A DNA stretch of 64,000 nt from an uncultured Clostridium sp. (GCA_900548455.1 URKQ01000009.1:62001-126000), one strand, 5' to 3'. Counted from the first letter of the stretch, positions 52,589 to 61,897 are shown. Notes: generated from the letters alone by a model not told the origin. Program-made: numbers and translations.

Positions 52589-54106
52589 ATGAATTTTAAA
52601 TGTAAAAAAGGGATTATTTTATTAACTTTAGCCGCTATCTGTACAGCATTCTTATTTTATGGAATTTATGCATTTAATACAAAAGAAGATACAATAGCTA
52701 AAAATGATTCCAGCACAACAAGTAATAAAGCTGAAAGCAATTCTAAAATTGGAAAAAGCGAAGAACTAACTAAAACCGATGATTCCACTTTTTCAAAAAA
52801 AGATGAAATATACACTTCAAGTGAACCAAATGAAGATGTATCTAACACAATTGAGAATACTAACAATGGTGATATTAAAGAACAAGTAATTGTAGATAAA
52901 ACATCTCAAAGTAAAAACATTATTGATAACATAGTTGATATTAAAACTCCTATTGAAGGTACTATTAACAATAATAATTCCATAGAAAAGCCTTCAATAG
53001 AAGATACTACCCAAAACAACGATAATAATGACAATAATAATAATAGCGAAACTGTCAAGCCAGTTCCCGATACCGACATTAAAAATGATGAAAGTGATGA
53101 TATTACAGAAGAAAATAAACCCATTTCAAATATTGTTGAAATTAAAGATAAATATTTAAAAAAGACTATAAACCTTGCTCTAGGAAAAGATGGAGATTCA
53201 AGTGAAGATATTACAAAAGATGAAATGTTAACTTTAACAGAACTATGTAGCGATGATTTACCTTTAATTACAACTAAAAAAGAAGAAAAATGTAGAGGTA
53301 TAGCAGATCTATCTGGATTAGAATACGCAAAAAATTTAAAAGTAATAAAGTTTTCAGCAAATGAAATTTCAGACCTTAGTCCTATAAAAGACTTAACAAA
53401 TCTTGAATTTTTAGAAGTGTATAGAAATGAAATATCTGATTTAACACCTCTTAAAAATCTAAAAAACTTAGAGCACCTTGATATTTATAATAATGCTGGT
53501 ATTATTGATTTAAGTCCAATTTCTAACTTAACTAAGCTTAAATGGATTGATATGCATTATTGCAACAGAAGAACAGCTAAAGTCACTGCCCAGCACCTAT
53601 CTAATCTTACAGAAATAGAATTTCTAAGCATAGATGATAACTATATCGATGATCTTTCATTCATAAAAAATATGACGAAGCTAAAAACTTTTAGTTGCAA
53701 TAATAACTATGTTACAGATTTTTCTTTAATTGCACAATTAGCTTCTGATTGTTTCGAAGATTGGTCTGGGGAAAGATTTCTAAATACGTTTGGTCAAAGA
53801 CTTCATAGTCCAATAAAAGTTACTGCTCCTAGTGATGGAATGACGTATAAATTTAAATCTCCTTTAAAAGGGTTTGAACAATACATAGAAAAGATTTACG
53901 ATACCTATGGAGTAACAGAAGGGCTTCCTGAAATATCCTATGACGAAAGCCAAAACATAGCTTTAGTATATAATGAAACCACTAATGAATTTGAACTTAC
54001 TATTCCTAAAAATACGAATAATGTTCCTCAATCCACTAGATTTAAGGCATTTTTAGAAATTGGAATGTATAGTTTAACTTTAGAATTTGATATTAATCAA
54101 GAATAA
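52589..54106 (+). CDS. Leucine-rich-repeat surface protein (internalin-like)
   Basis: 505 residues. A membrane anchor or signal segment (GIILLTLAAICTAFLFYGIY, residues about 8-27) is followed by about 150 residues of Ser/Thr/Asn/Asp-rich linker without structure, probably crossing the cell wall. Residues about 235-385 hold five or six leucine-rich repeats of the internalin spacing (e.g. LKVIKFSANEISDLSPIKDL). A C-terminal domain of about 110 residues follows. No LPXTG signal, so it is held by its N-terminus. Probably binds a host or surface ligand. ATG at 52589 behind a run of G. Confidence 0.88.
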   Translation: MNFKCKKGIILLTLAAICTAFLFYGIYAFNTKEDTIAKNDSSTTSNKAESNSKIGKSEELTKTDDSTFSKKDEIYTSSEPNEDVSNTIENTNNGDIKEQVIVDKTSQSKNIIDNIVDIKTPIEGTINNNNSIEKPSIEDTTQNNDNNDNNNNSETVKPVPDTDIKNDESDDITEENKPISNIVEIKDKYLKKTINLALGKDGDSSEDITKDEMLTLTELCSDDLPLITTKKEEKCRGIADLSGLEYAKNLKVIKFSANEISDLSPIKDLTNLEFLEVYRNEISDLTPLKNLKNLEHLDIYNNAGIIDLSPISNLTKLKWIDMHYCNRRTAKVTAQHLSNLTEIEFLSIDDNYIDDLSFIKNMTKLKTFSCNNNYVTDFSLIAQLASDCFEDWSGERFLNTFGQRLHSPIKVTAPSDGMTYKFKSPLKGFEQYIEKIYDTYGVTEGLPEISYDESQNIALVYNETTNEFELTIPKNTNNVPQSTRFKAFLEIGMYSLTLEFDINQE

Positions 54107-54130
54107 TAAAACTTTATACTTTTCTAATTA

Positions 54131-54169
54131 AAAAACCTAGAGCAGATTAGTTTCATGCTCTAGGTTTAA
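54131..54169. terminator. Bidirectional terminator between LRR and SPFH genes
   Basis: Perfect 12-bp arms AAACCTAGAGCA and TGCTCTAGGTTT between two convergent genes. Confidence 0.75.
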
Positions 54170-54198
54170 TCTAATTACACTTCTATACTTTGAGAAAA

Positions 54199-56280
54199 CT
54201 AAGTGGTTACTAATTCATCCTCTGGACTATTTTCCTCATTCATCTTTTTATAAATATCTTCCTTCATCTTTTTTGTAAAGTCACTCTCTAGAGTATCAGT
54301 TTTAAAATCTACTCCTAGCTTCTCTGATAATAATACTGCAAGTAGACTTTCAACAGCATTTACGTTACTTCCAGTTCCTTCTCCACTTCCCATTGTAACC
54401 ACATTATTTGGTACAATATTTATTTTGCCTTCTTTAATTGCATCTGTGAATTTACTCATTACATCTTGAATTACTTGATATTGTGGGCCACCATAAGCAT
54501 TAACTTGTTCTTTAATTGCTATAGCTTCAGCTATACCAAGTCTAGCCTTCATTTCTGCATCAGCTTCGGCAATTCTTCTTATCTTATATGCTTCTGCTTC
54601 AGCAAGAGTTTTTTGTTTTTCAGCATCTTGTCTAGCTCTTTGGAGCTCAGCTTTACCTATATTATCTTGAATATTGATATTAATTGAAGATCTAGTTAAC
54701 TCTGCTTGTTGTTCTGCCTTAGCTTGGAATTCTTTTAATTCCTTTTCCTTTTCACTAGCCTTCATTTGACTACTATAAGTTTCAATTTTTTCCTTAGCTA
54801 ATTGTCTATCACTTAATTGTTTTAAAATCTCCTCAATTTTCTTATCACCATTAGGAGATGGTGTTCCAATTAAAACTTCTTCTAATTCTAAATTATAATT
54901 TTGAAACTTAGACTGCATCTCCTCTGTAGACTGCTTTTGAATTTCTGATCTATTTTGAATTAACTCTATTAAGGTCATTTTTTGAGCAATATTCTTAAAG
55001 TAGGAAGAAACCATAGGGTCTAGTGTTTGATCAACAAGTCTCTTTATATCACCAAATCTCTGAATCACTAATGGAGCCTTTTTATAGTCAATATGAACTA
55101 CTACTGATAATGGTAGAGTTGGTTCAAAGGCATCCATAGTAATTAAAGTTACTTCTTTTAAATTCTCATCATACTTATGACCACCAACCTCAGATTGAAC
55201 CCATTTTAGTATAAAGTTTGTAGTTGGCACTTGAGTTAATATCCCAGCAGAAAGGTTATATGCATATTTACCTGGTTTTAATGGATTTACCCATATTCCC
55301 TTGCATCCTTCTTCAACAAGTTCTCCATGGGTATAGGAGCTTCCAGAAACATCAACACCCTTACTTCCTACAAATGAATTTACAACTCCTGCATATCCTA
55401 CTGGAATTATTGTTTTTGAAATTATATCTACACTAGCAAATAATCTATTGATAAAATAAGTACCATCACTAATTACCTGATATTGTTTTCCTCTATATCC
55501 TCCAGCTCTTAAAAAAGCCTCTGGATTTTGGAAATTATTATGATACGTTTTAGGATCACTAGGGTTGTCGCCAACAACCGGAGCTATAATCTCACCATTT
55601 GGTAAAGATGGTCCATCTTGAATTGTGATTATACCCATTGGATCTTTAATAGCATCTCCTGCAGCATTTTTTATTCCCTCTTTTATTACTAAAGGTCTAA
55701 ATCCCTTTTGTTGTTTTAAGTCATCTGACATTCTTGCTATTTGTTCAATTTCAAGTTTGTTTCCAATATTGATGTAGTAATTTGTTGCTTCAGTTAAAAT
55801 TATGAATGCACTTAAGTTAAATGCGTAAGTTCCCTCTCTTAAAATTGATCTTTGAGGTCCTTTTTGTCCTCCATTTTTCAAGAATGCTCTTGTATCTTGA
55901 AAATTTGCACATTCTACAACTCTACCTAATGTTTGAGTTTCCTCTAATGGTTCACCATCCCTTGCAAATACATATCCTATTTGCCCTTGTGGTATAGTAA
56001 TTAGTTTACATTTAGTAACTCTGTAAAGTAAACAAGACTTAAAATGTAATCCTGTTCTTAGCACATCTGGTTGAAAACCTGCTTCTCCATTTAAAGCTAT
56101 AAATTTCCCATCTTTTAAATTTCCCTTTGGAGACCACCACTTCTCTACAACCCCAACTTCACTTGTGCCAATTATTCTTAAACCAAGAATCTTAAATACC
56201 ACTAAATACAGTGCAATTATCCCTATAATTACATAGATTATGGTATAAATGTATTGACTAAAATTCCCCAAATTATACAT
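54199..56280 (-). CDS. SPFH (flotillin/band 7-like) domain protein
   Basis: 693 residues. A single membrane helix near the N-terminus (residues about 9-30) is followed by a long region containing two related segments with NPEAFLRAGGYRGKQYQVIS and a matching RAFLKNGGQKGPQRSILREG, then an SPFH-like part with a charged coiled coil (about 480-600, rich in Ala, Glu, Lys, Gln) and a C-terminal tail. Coiled-coil motifs like AEAEAYKIRRIAEADAEMKA are typical of flotillins, which organise membrane microdomains. Unusually large for the family. ATG at 56280 behind AAGGAGA. No NfeD partner adjoins it. Confidence 0.85.
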   Translation of the reverse strand: MYNLGNFSQYIYTIIYVIIGIIALYLVVFKILGLRIIGTSEVGVVEKWWSPKGNLKDGKFIALNGEAGFQPDVLRTGLHFKSCLLYRVTKCKLITIPQGQIGYVFARDGEPLEETQTLGRVVECANFQDTRAFLKNGGQKGPQRSILREGTYAFNLSAFIILTEATNYYINIGNKLEIEQIARMSDDLKQQKGFRPLVIKEGIKNAAGDAIKDPMGIITIQDGPSLPNGEIIAPVVGDNPSDPKTYHNNFQNPEAFLRAGGYRGKQYQVISDGTYFINRLFASVDIISKTIIPVGYAGVVNSFVGSKGVDVSGSSYTHGELVEEGCKGIWVNPLKPGKYAYNLSAGILTQVPTTNFILKWVQSEVGGHKYDENLKEVTLITMDAFEPTLPLSVVVHIDYKKAPLVIQRFGDIKRLVDQTLDPMVSSYFKNIAQKMTLIELIQNRSEIQKQSTEEMQSKFQNYNLELEEVLIGTPSPNGDKKIEEILKQLSDRQLAKEKIETYSSQMKASEKEKELKEFQAKAEQQAELTRSSININIQDNIGKAELQRARQDAEKQKTLAEAEAYKIRRIAEADAEMKARLGIAEAIAIKEQVNAYGGPQYQVIQDVMSKFTDAIKEGKINIVPNNVVTMGSGEGTGSNVNAVESLLAVLLSEKLGVDFKTDTLESDFTKKMKEDIYKKMNEENSPEDELVTT

Positions 56281-56350
56281 CTCCTTACTTTTTTATATAC
56301 ATATATTTTACTTCTTTTATATGTATATTAGCAATAGTTAAAAGTTATAC

Positions 56351-57190
56351 TTATATATGGGTATGTACTCCGGTGAATCCATCCTTGTGGGAATGATTTA
56401 TACCAATTCCATTAACATGTTCATGGGTATGCATAAATGAAACTTGCAATTTATTATTCATAGGATTAGTACCTACATATGCATTTACTCCAAATACTTC
56501 CTTTAACATCTCAGCGTCTATTACTTCCTTAACTGTTCCAAACTTAATTATTCTCCCTGCCTTCATAACAATTAAATAATCACAATACATAGCAGCAAGA
56601 TTCATATCGTGGATAGCTGCAAGAGTTGTTATATTTAAACATTTTACTAAATCCATCAACTGAATTTGATATCCGATATCTAAATGATTTGTTGGCTCAT
56701 CTAGAATTAAAAAATCAGTATTTTGAACTAGAGCTCTAGCTATTAAAACTCGTTGCTTTTCTCCCCCTGAAAGAGCAAAAAAACTTCTATCACCATAATC
56801 CTCTAATCCTACTTTATAAAGCATATTCTTAACCATTTCAATATCTTCTTTAGAATAATCTTCAAAAATTGACTTATAAGGGTATCTACCCATCTTAACT
56901 ATCTGTTGAACAGTAAAATCAAAATGGGTGCTACTTTCTTGAGCTAAAACAGCGATATCTCTAGCACACTCTTTATCCTTCATTTTGAATAAGTCCTTAT
57001 TATCTAAGATAATATTTCCACTGGAAGGTTTATACAATCTATATATGTTTTTTAGTAATGTAGATTTACCAGAACCATTTGGTCCAATTATACCTATGAA
57101 TGAACCTTTAGGAACATCAAAAGATATATCCTTTAATATCTCTTTCTCCTCTATACTAAAGCTTATATTTTTAACCTGTAGTTTAAACAT
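56351..57190 (-). CDS. ABC transporter ATP-binding protein, FecE/BtuD-like, with His-rich tail
   Basis: 279 residues. The ATPase motifs are complete: Walker A GPNGSGKST near residue 37, signature LSGGEKQRV near 137, Walker B LILDEPTNHLD near 157, and a His switch. After the usual end near residue 250 there is a tail with about seven histidines (HTHEHVNGIGINHSHKDG, then HTHI), likely a metal-binding site. Third gene of a substrate-binding-protein/permease/ATPase operon with 1-base overlaps at both junctions (TAATG), so strongly coupled. Probably imports iron-siderophore, haem, cobalamin or another metal complex. Confidence 0.92.
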   Translation of the reverse strand: MFKLQVKNISFSIEEKEILKDISFDVPKGSFIGIIGPNGSGKSTLLKNIYRLYKPSSGNIILDNKDLFKMKDKECARDIAVLAQESSTHFDFTVQQIVKMGRYPYKSIFEDYSKEDIEMVKNMLYKVGLEDYGDRSFFALSGGEKQRVLIARALVQNTDFLILDEPTNHLDIGYQIQLMDLVKCLNITTLAAIHDMNLAAMYCDYLIVMKAGRIIKFGTVKEVIDAEMLKEVFGVNAYVGTNPMNNKLQVSFMHTHEHVNGIGINHSHKDGFTGVHTHI

Positions 57191-58269
57191 TAATCTTTCC
57201 CTCCAAATGAATATTTTTTTCTGGAAATAAGATATAGAAAAAATGGCCCGCCCACTAATGACGTTATTATTCCTATAGGTATTTCTATTGGTGGGAAAAG
57301 TCCCCTTGCTGCCATATCTGCTACAATTAAGAAAATGGCTCCAATAAGTGTTGAGATGGTAATAAGTTTTTTATGATCACTACCTACCATTGACCTTGCT
57401 ACATGAGGCACAACGAGTCCAATAAATCCAATAGCGCCAGTTATAGCAACTAAAGTAGACGTCAGCATTGTGGCAAGAATTAGTATTATAGCTTTAATAA
57501 GCTTTATATTTATTCCAAGAATTATTGCACTGTCATCACCAAGAAGTAAAATATCTAGAGATTTAGACATAATAAAAGCCACTATAAATACTATAACTAA
57601 TATAATAAAGGGAAATAATAAAACCTCCCACTTGGCTCCACCTAAACTACCTATAGTCCAAAACAAAGCACTTTTTGCTTGATTTGAATTTTCTGCTGCA
57701 TATATAAGTAAATTAGTTAAAGCTGAGAATATAGTTGATATGGCCATTCCCGATAGAACAAGTCTCGTTGTTGATGCTGTTTTACCCATTTGTGTACCTA
57801 TTCCAAAAACCAAAATTCCTGAAATAAGCGATCCAACAAAAGCCCCTGTACTAATTGAATTTATACCTAAACTTGCAACTCCTCCCATAACAATCACAGC
57901 TACAGCACCACATGATGCCCCTGATGATATTCCGAGAATATAGGGTTCTGCAATAGGATTTTTCGTTACACACTGCATCAAAACACCACAAAGTGCAAGT
58001 CCAGCTCCACAAATTGCCCCAAGTAACACTCTTGGAAATCTAATTTCCCATATGATATTTTCAGTCATAATAGTTGATACATCATTAAAAACTAATCCGC
58101 CAGTTAACTTACTTAGTAGTACTTTGTACACTTCTCCAGGCTCTATGTATGTACTTCCTACAGCTATAGCTGCAATTATTGAAACAATCAGAATCGCTAC
58201 TAGCATCAAGGTCCAAAAGAAGAAACCCCTCTTATTAGAGAGATTCCTTTTATTTTTAATGTTTCTCAT
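57190..58269 (-). CDS. FecCD family ABC transporter permease
   Basis: 359 residues with about ten membrane segments of the BtuC/FhuB type; the Gly-rich coupling loop MAARGLFPPIEIPIGIITS lies near residue 320, and IRFPRVLLGAICGAGLALCG near residue 75 is the usual family start. Forms the membrane channel, as a homodimer, for the substrate-binding lipoprotein and the ATPase encoded next to it. Starts on the last base of the upstream stop codon and ends overlapping the ATPase start, so all three are made in balance. Confidence 0.95.
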   Translation of the reverse strand: MRNIKNKRNLSNKRGFFFWTLMLVAILIVSIIAAIAVGSTYIEPGEVYKVLLSKLTGGLVFNDVSTIMTENIIWEIRFPRVLLGAICGAGLALCGVLMQCVTKNPIAEPYILGISSGASCGAVAVIVMGGVASLGINSISTGAFVGSLISGILVFGIGTQMGKTASTTRLVLSGMAISTIFSALTNLLIYAAENSNQAKSALFWTIGSLGGAKWEVLLFPFIILVIVFIVAFIMSKSLDILLLGDDSAIILGINIKLIKAIILILATMLTSTLVAITGAIGFIGLVVPHVARSMVGSDHKKLITISTLIGAIFLIVADMAARGLFPPIEIPIGIITSLVGGPFFLYLISRKKYSFGGKD

Positions 58270-59288
58270 TATTTATTGTCTCCAAAGAAATATCCATATG
58301 CTTGTTGAATTAATTTAGGGTTTCTTACTCCTGGAGAAAGATCTGCAAGTTTAACTACATATATTTTATTATCTTTTATTGCAGACACATCTTTTAGTGC
58401 TGGATGTGCTTTTAGAAAATCTATTTTCCCTTCTACTGGACTTCCTGCCATAAAATCAGTAACTAGTATAACTTCAGGATTTTCAGCTACTACACTTTCC
58501 CATGATACATTTATATATGGTTTATTTGCACTTTTACCAAATATATTTTTTCCACCTGCAAGTTCAATCAAATTGTTTGCTAGTCCTGACCCAACAACAA
58601 AGGCGTCGTTTTCCCCAGAATCATACACCATCATCTTAACTCTATCTTCATCTTTAATATTTCCAACTTTATCTGTTACTTCTTTAACATCATTTTTCAT
58701 TTTATCTATTACATCTTTTGCTTTGTCTTCTACCCCAAATATTTTGCCAAGAAGCTGAAAATCTTCATAAACTGTCTCTATTGTTGAATCAGCTTTGTAT
58801 GATTTTGCTAAAAATGGAGCAATACCTTTAGATATAAGTTCATCAGGAACTCCTGTAGTTTGTTCACTAATTGAAGAATCCCATCCACTTACAAAATCAG
58901 CTCCTGTAGCCATAAAGCCTTCCTTTGATACGGAATGACCTTCTCCAATTTGAAGTACAGGTATTTTATTGTATGCTTCCTCAAATTCAGGCAATATAGG
59001 ATTATCTAATAGTGCTGTTCCTACCATCTTATCACCTAAATCAAGTGCTAATAACATCTCAGTCATAAATTGAGATAGTGTTACAGCTCTTTCCCTAGGT
59101 TTTTCTACCTTTACTTCATAATCTTTTACTTCATCAGAATATATGTACTCAACCTTAGTAAAATTATTTTCTTCCACTGATATATTATCAGTACTCTTAT
59201 CCCTTTCATTCTTTGAGCATCCAACTACTCCCATAGACATAGCAGTGATTGTTAATAATATCACAATTCTTTTTAAACTTTTTTTCAT
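58269..59288 (-). CDS. ABC transporter substrate-binding lipoprotein (metal-chelate/cobalamin type)
   Basis: 339 residues. A lipoprotein signal peptide ends in the lipobox VVGC (Cys near residue 24), so it is anchored outside the membrane. The mature part has the BtuF/FepB-like two-lobe pattern: RAVTLSQFMTEMLLALDLGD near 70, the central long helix around 190-210, and YINVSWESVVAENPEVILV near 255. First gene of the operon. It captures an iron chelate, haem or corrinoid; the exact ligand cannot be told. ATG at 59288 behind GGGGGA. Confidence 0.93.
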   Translation of the reverse strand: MKKSLKRIVILLTITAMSMGVVGCSKNERDKSTDNISVEENNFTKVEYIYSDEVKDYEVKVEKPRERAVTLSQFMTEMLLALDLGDKMVGTALLDNPILPEFEEAYNKIPVLQIGEGHSVSKEGFMATGADFVSGWDSSISEQTTGVPDELISKGIAPFLAKSYKADSTIETVYEDFQLLGKIFGVEDKAKDVIDKMKNDVKEVTDKVGNIKDEDRVKMMVYDSGENDAFVVGSGLANNLIELAGGKNIFGKSANKPYINVSWESVVAENPEVILVTDFMAGSPVEGKIDFLKAHPALKDVSAIKDNKIYVVKLADLSPGVRNPKLIQQAYGYFFGDNK

Positions 59289-59367
59289 CCCTGTCTCCCC
59301 CTTGAGTATAATTATTTTAAGTCTACTTTTTATATCTTATTTAATATAACATGTGTTACTAAAAAAC

Positions 59368-59417
59368 AATAACATATATGACAAATACAAACAACTAATT
59401 TGTCATATATTGTTATA
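59368..59417. promoter_or_regulatory. Inverted repeat between the metal importer and the acetate transporter
   Basis: Arms AATAACATATATGACAAAT (59368-59386) and ATTTGTCATATATTGTTAT (59399-59417), 18 of 19 bases paired with a 12-base loop, in the gap between two divergent genes. Placement fits an operator or a structured leader for either gene. Confidence 0.5.
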
Positions 59418-59542
59418 CATAAATTTCTTATATACTTGTACGATAAAATATGATATTATCTATAAGTATGTTTTTTATATATTAATTTTAAGTTGCATTA
59501 AAATAACAAGTAACTTTTATATCATTTTTTGGGAGGTTTATT

Positions 59543-60154
59543 ATGTCAAACGAAACAAAAGTTAAAGTTGTAACTGCAGATCCATCCGCTCTAGGTTTAT
59601 TTGGACTTGCTATAATTACATTAGTTGCATCATCACAAAAGTTAGGATTAACAACAGGGGTATCTCTTGTATTACCTTGGGCAATATTTTTAGGTGCTAC
59701 TGCTCAATTATTTGCATCTATTAATGACTTCAAGCATAACAATACTTTTGGAGCTACTGCCTTTGGTGCTTATGCATTCTTTTGGTATGCAGTAGGATTC
59801 ACATGGTTAATTCAAAATGGAGTATTTGGTCCAGAACTTGCTGCCACAGTTGATCCAAAACAATTAGGTTTTGCATATCTAGGATACTTAATTTTTACTA
59901 TATTTATGACAATTGGAGCAATGGAAACTCATAAAGTTTTATTCACAATCTTTGTACTTATAGACTTTTTATTCATAGGGTTAACATTATCTTCTTTTGG
60001 AATAATGACTCACATAGCTCACATGTTAGCAGCTTATTCTGAGTTATTAATAGCTATAGTTTCTTTCTATGGTTCAGCAGCAGCTGTACTTAACACTCAC
60101 TTTGGAAGAGTATTTTTACCAGTTGGAAAACCATTTGGTATTTTTAAGAAATAA
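59543..60154 (+). CDS. GPR1/FUN34/YaaH (SatP-like) acetate transporter
   Basis: 203 residues with six membrane helices. The family signature is at the start, DPSALGLFGLAIITLVASS, as NPxPLGL-like DPSALGL, and the conserved FNxxFGATAFGAYAFFW-type block is seen as NNTFGATAFGAYAFFW near residue 70. These proteins take up or release acetate and succinate by facilitated proton-coupled transport. In a fermenting clostridium either acetate uptake or export is plausible. ATG at 59543 with GGGAGG eight bases before it. It has its own terminator. Confidence 0.92.
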   Translation: MSNETKVKVVTADPSALGLFGLAIITLVASSQKLGLTTGVSLVLPWAIFLGATAQLFASINDFKHNNTFGATAFGAYAFFWYAVGFTWLIQNGVFGPELAATVDPKQLGFAYLGYLIFTIFMTIGAMETHKVLFTIFVLIDFLFIGLTLSSFGIMTHIAHMLAAYSELLIAIVSFYGSAAAVLNTHFGRVFLPVGKPFGIFKK

Positions 60155-60162
60155 ATATAAAT

Positions 60163-60206
60163 TTAAGGCTTGTACAAAATTCTATTTTGTACAAGCCTTA
60201 TTTTAT
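60163..60206. terminator. Bidirectional terminator between the acetate transporter and RiPP cluster
   Basis: Perfect 17-bp arms TAAGGCTTGTACAAAAT and ATTTTGTACAAGCCTTA with a 3-base loop, shared by the convergent genes. Confidence 0.8.
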
Positions 60207-60210
60207 ATTA

Positions 60211-61518
60211 TTAACTATTAAACATTCTCTTTACTCCATTAATAAAGTTGGCTTTTTTACTGCTATTCATAATATCTACCACTTTTATTAAAGAATATTT
60301 AAAAAGCTTTTGGTTAAATAAGCAACTCACTGGTAATTCATCCATGACATCTTTCATAACAATTTTGCAAAATCCAGAACATCCTTTTTCACATACGCAT
60401 CTTTTACATAATGGATGCTGATCCTTTGTTATATACCCTTCAGCAAAATTCCTATCTATTTCAAATTCACCATCTTGTATTTTACCAATTGCCTTCTTTT
60501 CTGTAAAAACTGCTGTTTGGCAATTATAAATATTAAGATTAGAATCAACAGCAAAGTTGTTATACCCTGCTCCGCAAAGATTGTTGTTTTTGGTATATTT
60601 ACCTACTATAAGTGATAAAAAATCCATTAAGACTGTCATCTGAAATGGTGATGAACTGTTAAGAATATCATTGTACCACAATTCAACTATTTCTCTAGCA
60701 ATCAATTCTAAATTCTCTTCCTTTATAATGATCTTACTATCTTCATCTTCTACTGGAACAAAATCTACATCTTGAAATTTTAATTTTTTTAATAAATCCC
60801 ATATTGGCTTTATTATATTGTTATCATTACCTTTAAAATAAGCATCTGTCATTGTAACTTCACATGCTGTAAAAATTTTTTTATCTTCATTTATTTTATT
60901 GAACTTCTCAACATTACTAATTACATCTTCATAGGTACCTTGTCCACTATTATATATTCTATTAAAATCATGAATATTTTTTGTACCATCAACGCTAAAA
61001 GTTATAGATGCGAAATACCTATGAATAAATTCCATATCTTCTTCAGTTAACAATGTACCATTAGTAATTGTAACAAGCTGTGGAAATTTCTCATTTTTAA
61101 CTTTATAATCTTCGTTAATCATTTCTATAAATGCAAAAATTTCTTTTTTAGCTAAAAAAGGTTCTCCCCCAAAGAAATTCAATTTAAATGTCTTTGCATT
61201 TGGAAATGCATTTTTTATTATGTTAAATGTATCATAATATTGTTGTGCTGACATTACTTCCATATTATATTGATTTTTAGTTTTATGCTCATAACAATAA
61301 TTGCATCTTAAATTACAAAAGGGTGTAGAAAAATAAGTAAGGCTTACTTTGTTAACCTTTTCTCGCTTAAATTCATCATATAAAACTGGTTCTCTTGAAC
61401 ATATATCTCCTGATGAAGTTTCCTCTAAATCATTGTTCTCTACCTTTGAATATTTAATATTATTTTTATATTTATCATAAATAAGATATCCATCCTTATA
61501 CCTATATGAATACATCAT
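60211..61518 (-). CDS. Radical SAM-SPASM peptide maturase (RiPP cluster, enzyme B)
   Basis: 435 residues. The radical SAM CxxxCxxC site is CNLRCNYCYEHK near residue 68, and the SAM-binding glycine motif is NFFGGEPFL near 113. The SPASM cysteines for two auxiliary clusters follow: GNNLCGAG-type NNLCGAGYNNFAV near 310, YNCQ near 325, and CKRCVCEKGCSGFC near 355-370. Such enzymes modify ribosomal peptides, for example by thioether links. Last gene of the minus-strand RiPP unit, 74 bases after the relic core peptide. No distinct leader-recognition (PqqD-like) domain is obvious here. ATG at 61518 behind GGAGAG. Confidence 0.9.
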   Translation of the reverse strand: MMYSYRYKDGYLIYDKYKNNIKYSKVENNDLEETSSGDICSREPVLYDEFKREKVNKVSLTYFSTPFCNLRCNYCYEHKTKNQYNMEVMSAQQYYDTFNIIKNAFPNAKTFKLNFFGGEPFLAKKEIFAFIEMINEDYKVKNEKFPQLVTITNGTLLTEEDMEFIHRYFASITFSVDGTKNIHDFNRIYNSGQGTYEDVISNVEKFNKINEDKKIFTACEVTMTDAYFKGNDNNIIKPIWDLLKKLKFQDVDFVPVEDEDSKIIIKEENLELIAREIVELWYNDILNSSSPFQMTVLMDFLSLIVGKYTKNNNLCGAGYNNFAVDSNLNIYNCQTAVFTEKKAIGKIQDGEFEIDRNFAEGYITKDQHPLCKRCVCEKGCSGFCKIVMKDVMDELPVSCLFNQKLFKYSLIKVVDIMNSSKKANFINGVKRMFNS

Positions 61519-61591
61519 AGCTATCTCTCCTTTAAAAAGTATTCTAGCTTTTAATATAATTAATTTCTATTTTACCTAATAAATTGATTAA

Positions 61592-61642
61592 CTATTTACA
61601 CTCCTCGCAAGCATAAGTAGGTCTGCCTTTAGATTCACCAAT
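61592..61642 (-). pseudogene. Relic of a second RiPP core peptide
   Basis: Read on the minus strand from 61642, the codons give ESKGRPTYACEECK and TAG. It parallels the C-terminus of the intact precursor, ASKGSKYRPCEECK. There is no start codon or leader: a TAG directly precedes it and the frame is shifted by one base from the precursor, whose stop lies 8 bases before. The join forms a perfect stem TTTAGATT/AATCTAAA. Most likely the tail of a duplicated or longer precursor that was cut off. Confidence 0.65.
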
Positions 61643-61650
61643 CTAAATAA

Positions 61651-61776
61651 TTATTTACATTCCTCACAAGGTCTGTATTTACTACCCTTAGATGCTAATA
61701 ATTCTGTATTAGAAAAATCCACTTCTTCAAAATCTCTTGCAAAATCTAATTCAAATACTTCCATTTTCTTTTCCAT
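61651..61776 (-). CDS. RiPP precursor peptide, 41 residues, Cys-x-x-Cys core
   Basis: Starts at ATG 61776, with GGGAGGGT eight bases upstream; an upstream extension in frame has no site. The first 26 residues (MEKKMEVFELDFARDFEEVD and onward) form an acidic, hydrophobic leader; the C-terminal 13 (SKGSKYRPCEECK) are the likely core, with two cysteines in the CEEC motif. It lies between two radical SAM-SPASM genes and downstream of a methyltransferase, which marks it as their substrate. The mature product, leader cleavage site and export route are unknown. It does not match any RiPP class I can name with confidence. Confidence 0.8.
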   Translation of the reverse strand: MEKKMEVFELDFARDFEEVDFSNTELLASKGSKYRPCEECK

Positions 61777-61897
61777 AATTACCCTCCCAGTAAAGCTAGA
61801 ATACTTATAATATATCTTAGTATATTTTTCCATTATATTCAATAATTTTACATATAAAATTTAACCTTAAAATTCTACTATTTGTGATAAAATCCTA

